Shown one piece after another: positions 19,015 to 27,404 of a DNA stretch of 49,589 nucleotides; the stretch's first letter is position 1; every line of letters begins with the position of its first letter. The stretch comes from Akkermansia muciniphila (GTDB lineage: Bacteria > Verrucomicrobiota > Verrucomicrobiia > Limisphaerales > SIAT01). The notes under the pieces were generated by a model. It was not told where the DNA came from and searched no databases. It was given only the letters and a program-made list of their open reading frames with translations. Both the position numbers and the translations under genes were made by a program. Where the stretch lies: NCBI GenBank assembly GCA_945860945.1, contig CAMASG010000009.1, positions 1 through 49,589 of the forward strand. Direction: 5' to 3'.

Positions 19015-19653
19015 ATGGCAGCAGGCTTTGATGATTCGGACTTTGTGGAACGCGACTTCCCCACCAGCGCCCCCGCCGCGTCGCGCCCGCCCAACCGCAG
19101 CGAGCTGGACGCCAAGGTCGTGGACGCCCAGCAAAAGCTCGCCGAGCTGCGCCGCACGCAGGAGGAGCTCGAGCGCGAGCGCGCCACCGTCGAGGAATCG
19201 CGACGTCGCTTCAACGAGTACCAAACCGGCCGCGAAGAACTGCTTCACGAACTCACCCGCGGCCTTGGCCTCATTGAAGAAACTGAGCTGGCCGCCCGCC
19301 GCGACGCCGAGCAGATGGCCAAGTCCATCACCGGTCTGCGCGACGCCCTCGACAAAGTGCAAGCGCTGCAAGACTCCCGCTGGTCGCAGGATAACTGGAA
19401 AGTCGAGCTGACCCGCGCGCTCACCACGCTCGAGAACGCGCGGATGGAATGGAACACCGCGCGACTCAAGTGGCCCGTGCTCACCGCCGCGCCGACTACC
19501 ACGACCGGTGCTGTGTCATCCGGAAATCAAACCAACGCTATTCTTCCGGGCGACCTCGGCTTCTGGAAACTCTGTCGCTACGGCCTCGCCTTCACGTGGC
19601 CGATCGTGTTGCTCGGCCTTTTGATTTTCCTCACGTTGCTGTTCCGCCGCTGA
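19015..19653 (+). CDS. tail-anchored coiled-coil protein
   Basis: The protein has 212 residues and starts at ATG 19015. After a short acidic N-terminus, residues ~28-150 form long heptad-rich helices (LDAKVVDAQQKLAELRRTQE, then EELERERATVEESRRRF, and a second segment near AEQMAKSITGLRDALDKVQ). A single transmembrane helix (~191-209, LAFTWPIVLLGLLIFLTLLF) sits at the very C-terminus and is followed by RR. With no signal peptide, the coiled coil stays in the cytoplasm and the tail anchors it in the inner membrane. Function is unknown. The next gene encodes a protein of the same design. Confidence 0.7.
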   Translation: MAAGFDDSDFVERDFPTSAPAASRPPNRSELDAKVVDAQQKLAELRRTQEELERERATVEESRRRFNEYQTGREELLHELTRGLGLIEETELAARRDAEQMAKSITGLRDALDKVQALQDSRWSQDNWKVELTRALTTLENARMEWNTARLKWPVLTAAPTTTTGAVSSGNQTNAILPGDLGFWKLCRYGLAFTWPIVLLGLLIFLTLLFRR

Positions 19654-19662
19654 TCTCGCGCT

Positions 19663-20214
19663 ATGGGTTGGTTCAGTAAAAAAGCCGATCCCATCCAAAA
19701 CCGCGCCCACGAACTGGACGCGGAGATTGCCGCGCTCGAATCGAAGATCAAGAAGCTCAGCGCCCAAATCGAAAAGACCGCGCCCGCCATGCCCGAGCCA
19801 TCTGCTCCGCGATTAAGAACGACCAACTCGGCGCCAGAAACCAGCAGCGCACAACACGTCCCACCTTCATTTACAGCGCCATCCTCAACAACGCGCAGCG
19901 TCGAAAACATCGTTGAGGTGGACTTGCCGACGTCCATTTCCGTACCCGACCCTGTCGAGACGCCGGCTTATTACAATGCCCGCGGCGTGCGAAAGTTCGA
20001 CCTGCTCGGCGCGCTGCAACGTTTGCGCAAGAGCGTCACCGCGCCCGAACCGAGTAACCCGAAGCTCGTCGCCTACCTCGCCGTCGGAAATATCCACGGC
20101 CTGCGCCCGCTCCGGCACGAGAAGCGCGTCGCCCGCAATCGTTTCATCGTCCTCTGCCTCGTCCTCCTCGGCGTCCTCTTCGCCATCTTCAAGCTGCTCG
20201 TCCCGAGCCTCTGA
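19663..20214 (+). CDS. second tail-anchored protein with an N-terminal coiled coil
   Basis: The protein has 183 residues. Residues ~12-42 are a coiled coil (RAHELDAEIAALESKIKKLS). A Ser/Thr/Pro linker follows (~45-90), then a small conserved-looking segment (TPAYYNARGVRKFDLLGALQ). A C-terminal transmembrane helix (~162-180, FIVLCLVLLGVLFAIFKLLV) is preceded by the basic patch RHEKRVARNR. Topology and layout mirror the gene 9 bases upstream, so the two products may act together, for example as an inner-membrane scaffold near the ABC exporter. I cannot name the family. Confidence 0.65.
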   Translation: MGWFSKKADPIQNRAHELDAEIAALESKIKKLSAQIEKTAPAMPEPSAPRLRTTNSAPETSSAQHVPPSFTAPSSTTRSVENIVEVDLPTSISVPDPVETPAYYNARGVRKFDLLGALQRLRKSVTAPEPSNPKLVAYLAVGNIHGLRPLRHEKRVARNRFIVLCLVLLGVLFAIFKLLVPSL

Positions 20215-20220
20215 CGCGCG

Positions 20221-20721
20221 ATGCTACGGACAGCCGCCATCCGCGTGCCGATCCCCACGCCGCACGGCGCGTTCACCGCGTACTTCACCGACCGCGGATT
20301 CGCGGAGCTCGATTTTCCCAATCGAAGCAAATGCGTAGCGAACAACGGAAAACTTTCGAAGACTCAAGAACAGTGGCTGAAACTCACACGCGCCGCGCTC
20401 GAACAAATCCTCGACGGGGAGGAGCCGTTGAATGTGCCACCGCTCGACGACGCGAACGGCACTGAGTTCCAGCGCGCGGTTTGGCGTGCGCTCACGGAGA
20501 TCCCGCGCGGCGAGACGCGCACCTACACAGAAATCGCCGCCGCCATCGGCCGGCCGCGCGCCGTGCGCGCCGTCGGTTCGGCGTGTGGCGCGAACCCGAT
20601 TCCGCTGCTCATTCCGTGCCACCGTGTCGTGGGCGCGAACGGGCTCGGCGGTTTCTCCGGTGGATTGGAATGGAAGAAACGGCTGCTGGCCGCGGAAGCG
20701 GCGGCACTCAATACTCGTTGA
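20221..20721 (+). CDS. ogt: methylated-DNA--[protein]-cysteine S-methyltransferase
   Basis: The protein repairs O6-alkylguanine in DNA by moving the alkyl group to its own cysteine, a suicide reaction. It has 166 residues, the size of Ogt/MGMT rather than the longer Ada. The acceptor is Cys133 in the invariant PCHRVV. The helix-turn-helix with its arginine finger lies in ETRTYTEIAAAIGRPRAVRAVGSA, and the substrate-pocket segment GLGGFSGGLEWKKRLL follows. It starts 6 bases after the previous gene. Its 3' end overlaps the convergent LOG-family gene by 14 bases. Confidence 0.93.
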   Translation: MLRTAAIRVPIPTPHGAFTAYFTDRGFAELDFPNRSKCVANNGKLSKTQEQWLKLTRAALEQILDGEEPLNVPPLDDANGTEFQRAVWRALTEIPRGETRTYTEIAAAIGRPRAVRAVGSACGANPIPLLIPCHRVVGANGLGGFSGGLEWKKRLLAAEAAALNTR

Positions 20722-21739
20722 GCGCGTCGATGAGTTGGCGCAGGCGACCGTAATTCTTGCGGTTGAAACCGAAGGCCACTCGCCGTAATTCGAGCCACTC
20801 GCTGTCCTCGCGTTCCTCAGCCGTTGGCGTGATGGCGCGGAGCGGTTCACCTTCGATGATGTCGCTGAAGTCGCGGTTCAGTTTTTCCAAAGCGACCGGA
20901 GGGGGCACGCGCTGAAGACGCAGGACGAGCCGGTCCTTCACGAAACGGCTCGAGTGATAGTTGCGATAGAAACGCGTGATCCATTCCGCCGCCTGCTCCA
21001 CGTCGTCGGTCACTTGATAAAAACCGAGGTCCTCGGGGGAAATCAGCTGCTTGCGCAGCAGATGCTCGCGCACGCTGCGGTCCCACGTCTTCCAGAAATT
21101 GCCGCGCGGCCGGTCCACCATCACCAGCGGCACGAGTTGCGCCTTGCCGGTCTGCATCAACGTGAGCGCCTCGTAGCCTTCGTCGAGCGTGCCGAAGCCG
21201 CCGGGGAAAAGCGCCAGCGCGGCCGAGTGCCGCATCAGAGTGAACTTGCGCGTGAAGAAATATTTGAAGTGGATGAGCTTCTTGTCGCGCAGGATAACTG
21301 GGTTCGCGGTCTGTTCCCACGGCAGACGAATGTTCGCGCCGAAACTTTTCTCCGGTCCCGCGCCCTCGTGTCCGGCCTGCATGATGCCCGGACCGGCGCC
21401 GGTGATGACCATCCAACCCGCCTCGGCCATCCGGCGCCCGAACGCGACGGCCTGCCGATACTCGGGCTGCGATGACTGCGTGCGCGCGGAGCCGAAGATG
21501 GTGATCTTCGGTGTGTTGGCGTAAGGCGCGAAGAGCTTGCTGGCGTAACGCAACTCGCGCACGGCGGTCTGGATCACACGCGCGTCGCCGCGATGCTCCA
21601 CGTCATGAAGCAGCTTCAGCGCGTTCTCGATCAGCTCCGCGACGAGGTCGGCATTGTGCCCTCCGCCTTTGTGGGCGATGAGCCCCTCGATGAGCCGGCT
21701 CAGCTCGGGGTCGGTGGAAGGTTTCGCGCGGCGCGCCAT
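20708..21739 (-). CDS. LOG-family (lysine-decarboxylase-like) protein
   Basis: The LOG family comprises nucleoside-5'-monophosphate phosphoribohydrolases, such as cytokinin-activating LOG and the nucleosidase PpnN. The start is set at ATG 21739 (MARRAKPSTDPELSRLIEG), giving 343 residues; the same frame runs on far upstream, but only as antisense to ileS. The Rossmann-like core contains ITIFGSARTQ, TGAGPGIMQAGHEGA and the diagnostic PGGFGTLDEGYE. The last ~90 residues are an extra region (FVKDRLVLRLQRVPPP to LRQLIDALNEY). N-terminal helices of about 65 residues precede the core, so the architecture is longer than plant LOG (~220). The exact substrate is uncertain. It diverges from ileS. Confidence 0.85.
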   Translation of the reverse strand: MARRAKPSTDPELSRLIEGLIAHKGGGHNADLVAELIENALKLLHDVEHRGDARVIQTAVRELRYASKLFAPYANTPKITIFGSARTQSSQPEYRQAVAFGRRMAEAGWMVITGAGPGIMQAGHEGAGPEKSFGANIRLPWEQTANPVILRDKKLIHFKYFFTRKFTLMRHSAALALFPGGFGTLDEGYEALTLMQTGKAQLVPLVMVDRPRGNFWKTWDRSVREHLLRKQLISPEDLGFYQVTDDVEQAAEWITRFYRNYHSSRFVKDRLVLRLQRVPPPVALEKLNRDFSDIIEGEPLRAITPTAEEREDSEWLELRRVAFGFNRKNYGRLRQLIDALNEY

Positions 21740-21844
21740 CTTGGAAAACAGTATTGGCTCCGCGGCTAAAAGCAATCCCGCCGCCGCTGTCACCTTGCCT
21801 GCCCGCCTGCTTGCTGTTAATTTCGCCGCTCTTTGGGAAGCGCA

Positions 21845-24673
21845 ATGGACTACAAAAATACACTCAATCTGCCGCGCACGGACTTCGCGATGAAGGCCGA
21901 CCTCGTCACGCGCGAACCGCAGCGCCTCGCGAAGTGGGAAGCCTCCGGCCTTTACGAGCGGATCCAGTCTGCCCGCGCCGGTGCGCCGAAATTCGTGCTG
22001 CACGATGGCCCACCTTTCGCCAACGGCGACGTCCACGTCGGCACCGCGCTGAACAAGATTCTCAAGGACATCATCGTCAAATACAAATCGCTCCGCGGCT
22101 TCAACGCGCCGTATGTGCCGGGCTGGGACTGCCACGGTTTGCCGATCGAATTCAAGGTCACGCAGGAGATGCGCAAGGCCGGCGACACCTCCGCCGAACC
22201 CGCCGCCATCCGCAAGGCGTGTGAGGCTTACGCGCGCAAATACATCGACCTCCAGCGCGGGCAATTCAAGCGACTCGGCGTGCTCGGCGACTGGGAGAAT
22301 CCGTATCTCACGCTCAACAAAGAATACGAAGCCGATGAGCTGCGCCTCTTCGCCGACCTCGTTGAAAAAGGTTTTGTCTATCGCGGCAAGAAGCCGGTGT
22401 ATTGGTCCATCCCGTGCCGCACCGCGCTCGCCGAGGCCGAGGTGGAATACGCCGACCACGTGAGCCAGAGCGTTTTCGTGAAGTTCCCCGTGGTGGACCA
22501 CGCCGGAACGTCTCTTCTCATCTGGACCACCACGCCGTGGACGCTCCCCGCGAATCTCGCCGTCGCTTACAACGCGAACTTCACCTACTCGCTCGCGCGC
22601 GTGGACGATGAGACGCTGCTCGTCGAGACGATGCTGCTGCCGAAAGTCGCCGCCGCCTGCGGTTGGGAGAGCTACGAGATTCTCCGTACCGTGCACGCTG
22701 AGGAATTACCCTCCCTCCGTTATCGCCATCCGTTCTGCGCGCGCGAAGGTCGACTTTTTCCCGCCGACTTTGTCGAGAACAGCACCGGCACCGGCTTCGT
22801 CCACATCGCTCCCGGCCACGGCACGGACGACTACAACCTCGGCCGCGCACACGGCCTGCCGATCTACTCGCCCGTGGACGACGACGGCCGGCTTGCGCCT
22901 ACTTCTGATTTGCCCGCCGAGCAGCAATTGCCCACCAGCCTTGTTGGGAAGTCGATCCTCGAGAAGGCTGGCAAGAGCGAGGCGAACGAATCGGTCATCG
23001 CGCTGCTCCGCGAGCTGAACGCCCTCGCGCATCAGGCGGACTACACCCACAGCTATCCGCACTGCTGGCGCAGCAAGACGCCCATCATCTTCCGCGCGAT
23101 GGACCAGTGGTTTATCCGCGTGGATCACGAGGCCTTCCGCCAGCGCGCGCTCGAAACCATCGGCCACGTGAGCTGGGTGCCCGACTGGGGCCAGCGCCGC
23201 ATCGAAGGCGCCGTCAGCTCGCGGCCCGACTGGTGCATCTCGCGTCAGCGCACGTGGGGCGTGCCGATTCCCGCCTTCTACGACGCGCAGCAAAACCCGA
23301 TCCTCGATGCGCGCATCGTCCGTGCCGCGGCGGATCTCTTCGAGAAACACGGCTCCAACATCTGGTTCGAGAAATCTGCCGTCGAACTCTGGTCGCTCGT
23401 GAAGCCCGCCGACTGGTCCGGCCCCGCCCCCGTCGCGAAAGCGCACGACACGCTCGACGTCTGGATTGATTCCGGAAGCTCCTCGCGCGCCGTGTTGATG
23501 CGCCGCAAGGAACTGCAGCACCCCGACTCCGCCGGTGCGGGCCATTGGCAGGCCGACATCTATCTCGAAGGCTCCGACCAGCACCGCGGCTGGTTCCAAT
23601 CCTCACTCCTTCTCTCGCTCGCCGGCAACGGTGCCGCGCCCTACAAGACCGTGCTCACCCACGGCTTCATGGTGGACGCCGACCGCGAGAAAATCTCCAA
23701 GAGCAAGCAGAGCGGCTACCAGAAACCGCAGACCGCCGAGGCTTACGTGAAGCAATACGGCGCGGACGTCGTCCGCCTCTGGGTCGCCTCGCAGGATTTC
23801 CGCAACGACATCGTCGTCAGCGAGGAGCGCATCAACAAAGTCGCCGAGACCTATCGCAACCTGCGCAACACCCTCCGCTACCAGCTCTCCAACCTCTTCG
23901 ACTTCGACCCCGCCCAGCACGCCGTGCCCGACGCGCAGCTCACCCCGCTCGACCGCTGGGTGCTCGGCGAGTTCGCGAAGCTGGAGGCCGAGGTCGCCCG
24001 CGACTACGACGTCTTCGAGTTCCACGTCGTCTATCAGAAGGTCTCGCAATTCGCCGCCGTCGAACTTTCCTCCATCTACCACGACGTCGTCAAAGACCGC
24101 CTTTACACCGATGCCGCCGGCTCGCCGCGACGCCGCGCCACCCAGACCGCGCTCCACCGCATCGCTTCCGGCCTCTGCCGCATGCTCTCGCCGATCCTCG
24201 TCTTCACCGCCGACGAAGCGTGGGAGTTCCTCCCCGGTCGCAGCGCCGAATCCGCGCACCTCGCGGACTGGCCCGCGCCCTGCCCGACCTTGAGCGAAGC
24301 CGATCAAGCCGCGTGGCAACAACTCTTCGCCCTGCGCGAACAAGTGCTACCCGAGCTTGAGAAAGCGCGCCAAGCCAAGCTCATCGGCAAAGCGCTCGAG
24401 GCGAAAGTCACCCTCACCGGCAAACCCGAATCCCTCTCCACCGCGCGCGAGCACCTTGATTCGTTGCGCGAACTCCTCAACGTCTCCCAGCTCGAGCTGA
24501 AAGACGACGCCAGCGCCGCCGACACCGCGCCCCTCGCCGTCACTGTGTCCAAAGCCGACGGCACCAAGTGCGAACGCTGCTGGCACTGGGAGCTCGACCT
24601 CGGCAAACACGCGGCACACCCGACCGCCTGCGGCCGCTGCGCCGAGGCCGTGAAGGATTTCAAGATCGCCTAG
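21845..24673 (+). CDS. ileS: isoleucine--tRNA ligase
   Basis: IleRS attaches isoleucine to tRNA-Ile. From ATG 21845 (GGGAAG about 7 bases upstream) it has 942 residues, normal for the bacterial enzyme. The HIGH-type box is HVGT at residues 64-67, within GPPFANGDVHVGTALNKILK. The KMSKS loop is KISKS at 616-620. The editing domain carries WTTTPWTLPANLAVAY. A C-terminal zinc finger uses Cys909, Cys912, Cys929 and Cys932 (CERCW and CGRC). Four cysteines place it with the zinc-containing bacterial type. No T-box leader is seen upstream; the gap to the divergent LOG gene is only 105 bases. Confidence 0.97.
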   Translation: MDYKNTLNLPRTDFAMKADLVTREPQRLAKWEASGLYERIQSARAGAPKFVLHDGPPFANGDVHVGTALNKILKDIIVKYKSLRGFNAPYVPGWDCHGLPIEFKVTQEMRKAGDTSAEPAAIRKACEAYARKYIDLQRGQFKRLGVLGDWENPYLTLNKEYEADELRLFADLVEKGFVYRGKKPVYWSIPCRTALAEAEVEYADHVSQSVFVKFPVVDHAGTSLLIWTTTPWTLPANLAVAYNANFTYSLARVDDETLLVETMLLPKVAAACGWESYEILRTVHAEELPSLRYRHPFCAREGRLFPADFVENSTGTGFVHIAPGHGTDDYNLGRAHGLPIYSPVDDDGRLAPTSDLPAEQQLPTSLVGKSILEKAGKSEANESVIALLRELNALAHQADYTHSYPHCWRSKTPIIFRAMDQWFIRVDHEAFRQRALETIGHVSWVPDWGQRRIEGAVSSRPDWCISRQRTWGVPIPAFYDAQQNPILDARIVRAAADLFEKHGSNIWFEKSAVELWSLVKPADWSGPAPVAKAHDTLDVWIDSGSSSRAVLMRRKELQHPDSAGAGHWQADIYLEGSDQHRGWFQSSLLLSLAGNGAAPYKTVLTHGFMVDADREKISKSKQSGYQKPQTAEAYVKQYGADVVRLWVASQDFRNDIVVSEERINKVAETYRNLRNTLRYQLSNLFDFDPAQHAVPDAQLTPLDRWVLGEFAKLEAEVARDYDVFEFHVVYQKVSQFAAVELSSIYHDVVKDRLYTDAAGSPRRRATQTALHRIASGLCRMLSPILVFTADEAWEFLPGRSAESAHLADWPAPCPTLSEADQAAWQQLFALREQVLPELEKARQAKLIGKALEAKVTLTGKPESLSTAREHLDSLRELLNVSQLELKDDASAADTAPLAVTVSKADGTKCERCWHWELDLGKHAAHPTACGRCAEAVKDFKIA

Positions 24674-24685
24674 CGCGACGCCCAC

Positions 24686-25057
24686 CTACTTCTTCACCTT
24701 CACCAGCGGCGGCGGCTTGAGGGTACGCGTGCGCTTGGTGATGCCCTGTTTGAACTCGTAGTTGAAGACAGCTTCCAGCTCGACGCTTTTCTTGTCCGGC
24801 AGGGTGTAGGTGAACTCGGCCCACGCGGTGCCGGTATTGGCCTTGAGGGGGTTGAACTCGAGCTGCTCTTGGTGCTGGACGCGCTTCACGCGGGTGAAGT
24901 TCGCCGCCTGAAGCCGCTCGGTGCGGTCGAGGAAGAACCATTTCTTGCCGACGATGATTTGGGTGCCATTCAGCCAGCTCTTGAGCTCCTCCTCTGCCGG
25001 TTGGGCGAGGAGCGGCGTGGCGAGGGACAGCAGGAGCAGCAACAGCGCGGGGCGCAT
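24686..25057 (-). CDS. small secreted protein of unknown function
   Basis: This 123-residue protein has a clear signal peptide (MRPALLLLLLSLATPLLAQP, cleavage after Ala18 or nearby). The mature part is about 100 residues and strand-rich (TQIIVGKKWFFLDRTERLQ, WAEFTYTLPDKKSVELEAVF). It ends in a basic, Pro-rich tail (LKPPPLVKVKK). I see no known motif, lipobox or catalytic residue set. It lies convergent to ileS, 12 bases from its stop, and 48 bases downstream of the Gfo/Idh/MocA gene on the same strand, so it may share that transcript. Location would be the periplasm or outside. Confidence 0.6.
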   Translation of the reverse strand: MRPALLLLLLSLATPLLAQPAEEELKSWLNGTQIIVGKKWFFLDRTERLQAANFTRVKRVQHQEQLEFNPLKANTGTAWAEFTYTLPDKKSVELEAVFNYEFKQGITKRTRTLKPPPLVKVKK

Positions 25058-25105
25058 GGGGACTCAATAGCGCAAGGCGGCGCGGCTGTCGAGCGGGCGG
25101 GCGGG

Positions 25106-26392
25106 CTAAACCTTCGGCTCCCAGCCGGGTTTGTAGTCGCGGCCCCAGAAACGTTTCACCGCGTCGTCGTCACCGACAATCTTGCCGGTCTTGGGATCGC
25201 AATGGAGCGTGCGGCCGGTGCGGTAGGAGATGTTGGCAAGATGGCAGAGAAGCGTGGTGCGCTGGCCGTCCTCGATTTCCGCGTTGAGCTTGGCGCCGGT
25301 GCGGATGCCGTCGAGGAAGTTCTGGAAATGGAACTTGTCGCTACCGGGCGCGCTCTTGCGGTCAATCTCTTTGCCGTTGAGATCGTACATCGTGTACTCG
25401 TTGCCGCCGCCGGTGAGGAGCGAGCCTTTCTCGCCATAGAAACCGACGAACGGGTTCTTCTCGCCTTTGCGCGGGTTGCAACTGCTGTCATCCCACGTCG
25501 CGCCACAATGGCCGAAATCGAACACGGCAGCGCCGCTGTCGGGCGTCTCTTGATCGTCGTCGAAGTGGTAACGGCCGCCGTTGAAGGTGACACGCTTGGC
25601 GTAGTCCACGCCGAGTCCCCAGCGGGCGAGGTCCAGCGCGTGCACGCCGTTGTTCGCCATCTCGCCGCCGCCCCAATGCCACATCCAATGCCAGTTGTAA
25701 TGAACGAGGTTGTCCTTGTATTCGCGGTGCGGCACGGGGCCCTCCCACTGCGCGTAATCAAGCCACGCAGGAACGGGCGCGGATTTCCCTTTGCCGATCG
25801 TTTGGCGCGCGTTGTTGTACCAAGTGCGGGCGTAAAGGACGCGGCCGATATCGCCGGCCTTGAGACGCTCGACGGCCTCGATCACCATCGGATAGCTGCG
25901 GCGCTGATTGCCCATCTGCACCACGCGCTTGTGCTTGCGCGCGGCGGCGACCATCAACTCGCCCTCGCGGGCATTGTGGCTGCCGGGTTTCTCGACATAG
26001 ACGTGCTTGCCGGCGGCGCAAGCGAGGATGGTCGCGGGCGCGTGCCAGAAGTTCGGCATCGCGATGGAGATGGCGTCCACGTTTTTGTCCTCGAGGATGC
26101 GGCGGAAATCCTTCACGCCTTGGGGCTTCTTCTCCTGCTTCGCCTCGACGGCCTTCGCCGCGCTGCCGATGCGGCGTTCATCCACATCACAGAGGTAGGC
26201 GACCTCGACGTTGGAGAGTCCGAGATAATTGTTCACGTGCGCCATCCCGCGGCCGAGGCCGATTACGCCCACGACGATCTTCTTGCTCGAATCAGCGGCG
26301 TGCAACGACGGAAATCCGGTGATGGCGGCGGCCGCGCCCACGGCGGCAGTTGAGGTCTTGAGGAATTGGCGGCGGTTGAGCGAGGTGTTCAT
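25106..26392 (-). CDS. Tat-exported Gfo/Idh/MocA-family oxidoreductase
   Basis: The protein (428 residues) opens with a twin-arginine signal (NRRQFLKTSTAAVGAAAAIT), so it is exported with its cofactor bound. The NAD(P)-binding Rossmann motif is VVGVIGLGRGMAHVNNY near residues 41-57, and the family's EKP motif lies in KHVYVEKPGSHNAREGELM. The C-terminal alpha/beta domain includes WLDYAQWEGPVPHREY and a conserved-looking HYNWHWMWHWGGGEMANNG. This subgroup is hugely expanded in Verrucomicrobia and Planctomycetes and acts on sugars or glycosides. The substrate here is unknown. A 242-base gap separates it from sdhB upstream, so it probably has its own promoter. Confidence 0.9.
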   Translation of the reverse strand: MNTSLNRRQFLKTSTAAVGAAAAITGFPSLHAADSSKKIVVGVIGLGRGMAHVNNYLGLSNVEVAYLCDVDERRIGSAAKAVEAKQEKKPQGVKDFRRILEDKNVDAISIAMPNFWHAPATILACAAGKHVYVEKPGSHNAREGELMVAAARKHKRVVQMGNQRRSYPMVIEAVERLKAGDIGRVLYARTWYNNARQTIGKGKSAPVPAWLDYAQWEGPVPHREYKDNLVHYNWHWMWHWGGGEMANNGVHALDLARWGLGVDYAKRVTFNGGRYHFDDDQETPDSGAAVFDFGHCGATWDDSSCNPRKGEKNPFVGFYGEKGSLLTGGGNEYTMYDLNGKEIDRKSAPGSDKFHFQNFLDGIRTGAKLNAEIEDGQRTTLLCHLANISYRTGRTLHCDPKTGKIVGDDDAVKRFWGRDYKPGWEPKV

Positions 26393-26406
26393 AGAGAGAT
26401 CAATGG

Positions 26407-26441
26407 ACGTGGCGGAGACGGCGGTATTCGTGCGGCCACGT
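26407..26441 (-). repeat. inverted repeat in the leader of the Gfo/Idh/MocA gene
   Basis: ACGTGGC at 26407-26413 and GCCACGT at 26435-26441 form a perfect 7-bp inverted repeat with a 21-base spacer, 15 bases upstream of the ATG at 26392. It could be an operator or a leader stem. The long spacer makes chance occurrence in GC-rich DNA quite possible. Confidence 0.25.
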
Positions 26442-26562
26442 TAAAAGAGCGCACGCGGATGACAAGGCCAAAGAAGCTTCCGGAAAAATCCGTCCCTTGA
26501 AAAAATGGCCGAGTGGGATAGCGTTTCAGTGACGCCGAAAGACTTCGCCGAGCAGAAGACTC

Positions 26563-26598
26563 GGACAGGCAAAATCCGTCAAAAGGGTGAGCCTGTCC
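26563..26598 (-). terminator. second hairpin downstream of sdhB
   Basis: GGACAGGC (26563-26570) and GCCTGTCC (26591-26598) pair perfectly over 8 bases around a 20-base loop. The palindromic arms are the same on both strands. It lies next to a first hairpin that directly follows the sdhB stop. No T-run follows it on the minus strand. Confidence 0.4.
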
Positions 26599-26600
26599 CG

Positions 26601-26632
26601 AACAGAACGGGAAGCCTTTCGGCTGTTCTGTT
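26601..26632 (-). terminator. hairpin directly after the sdhB stop codon
   Basis: On the minus strand, AACAGAAC pairs with GTTCTGTT over 8 bases (26632-26625 with 26608-26601). Inside it, AGCC-GAAA-GGCT forms a 4-bp stem with a GAAA tetraloop, and a 4-base bulge separates the two stems. It starts 2 bases after the sdhB TAG. Together with the neighbouring hairpin it probably marks the 3' end of the sdhCAB transcript. A T-tract is lacking, so RNA end protection is an alternative to termination. Confidence 0.5.
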
Positions 26633-26634
26633 GT

Positions 26635-27381
26635 CTATTTCCCCTGCGCCGTCGCCACCGCGTAGTCGCGGTTCATGCGCGCGATGTTATCGAGAGTGAT
26701 TTCCTTCGGACAGACGGCCTCGCACGAACCGGTCACAGTGCAGGCGCCGAAGCCCTCAGCATCCATCTGGCGCACCATGTTCAACACGCGTCGGTCGCGC
26801 TCGGGTTGCCCCTGTGGCAGAAGACCGAGGTGCGAGACTTTGGCGGAGACGAAGAGCATCGCGCTCGCGTTTTTGCACGCGGCCACGCAGGCGCCGCAAC
26901 CGATGCACTGCGCGGCGTCCATCGCCAGATCGCTGTCTTCTTTCGAAACGGGGATGGCGTTGCCGTCAGGCGTGCCGCCGGTGCGGACGCTGACGAAGCC
27001 GCCGGCTTGGATGATGCGGTCGAACGCAGAGCGGTCCACCACGAGATCTTTCACCACGGGGAACGCCTTCGCGCGCCACGGTTCGATGGTGATGGTGTCG
27101 CCGTCGCGGAATTTCCGCATGTGCAACTGGCAGGCGGTGGTGGCCTTCTGGCCGCCGTGCGCGACGCCGTTGATGACGCACGAGCAGGTGCCGCAGATGC
27201 CCTCGCGACAATCGCTGTCGAATGCGATCGCCTCTTCGCCGCGCTTGATGAGGTCATCGTTCACCACGTCGAGCATCTCGAGGAACGACATGTCGGGGTT
27301 GACGTCCCGCGCATCGTAGGTGGCGAAGCTGCCCGTGGACTTGGCGTCCTTCTGCCGCCAGACGATCAAAGTGAGGTTCAT
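26635..27381 (-). CDS. sdhB: succinate dehydrogenase/fumarate reductase iron-sulfur subunit
   Basis: SdhB passes electrons from the flavin of SdhA to the quinone site in SdhC. With ATG 27381 it has 248 residues; the Shine-Dalgarno-like AAAAGGGA lies immediately upstream, while the ATG at 27393 has none. The 2Fe-2S cluster is bound by Cys58, Cys63, Cys66 (CREGICGTC) and a later Cys near 84. The 4Fe-4S cluster is bound by [11 protein letters not shown], and the 3Fe-4S cluster by residues around [13 protein letters not shown], with a further Cys-Pro as usual. The gap to the sdhA stop is 23 bases. Sequence alone does not tell which direction the complex works. Confidence 0.95.
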   Translation of the reverse strand: MNLTLIVWRQKDAKSTGSFATYDARDVNPDMSFLEMLDVVNDDLIKRGEEAIAFDSDCREGICGTCSCVINGVAHGGQKATTACQLHMRKFRDGDTITIEPWRAKAFPVVKDLVVDRSAFDRIIQAGGFVSVRTGGTPDGNAIPVSKEDSDLAMDAAQCIGCGACVAACKNASAMLFVSAKVSHLGLLPQGQPERDRRVLNMVRQMDAEGFGACTVTGSCEAVCPKEITLDNIARMNRDYAVATAQGK

Positions 27382-27404
27382 TCCCTTTTCCATACGCGGT
27401 GAGG

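Noticed and set aside
21740-22696. N-terminal extension of the LOG-family frame to 662 codons
   Set aside because: The extension is antisense to ileS and has no domain; the family starts near ATG 21739.
24869-26353. 494-codon plus-strand frame
   Set aside because: It is antisense to the Gfo/Idh/MocA gene, whose Tat signal and Rossmann fold are clear.
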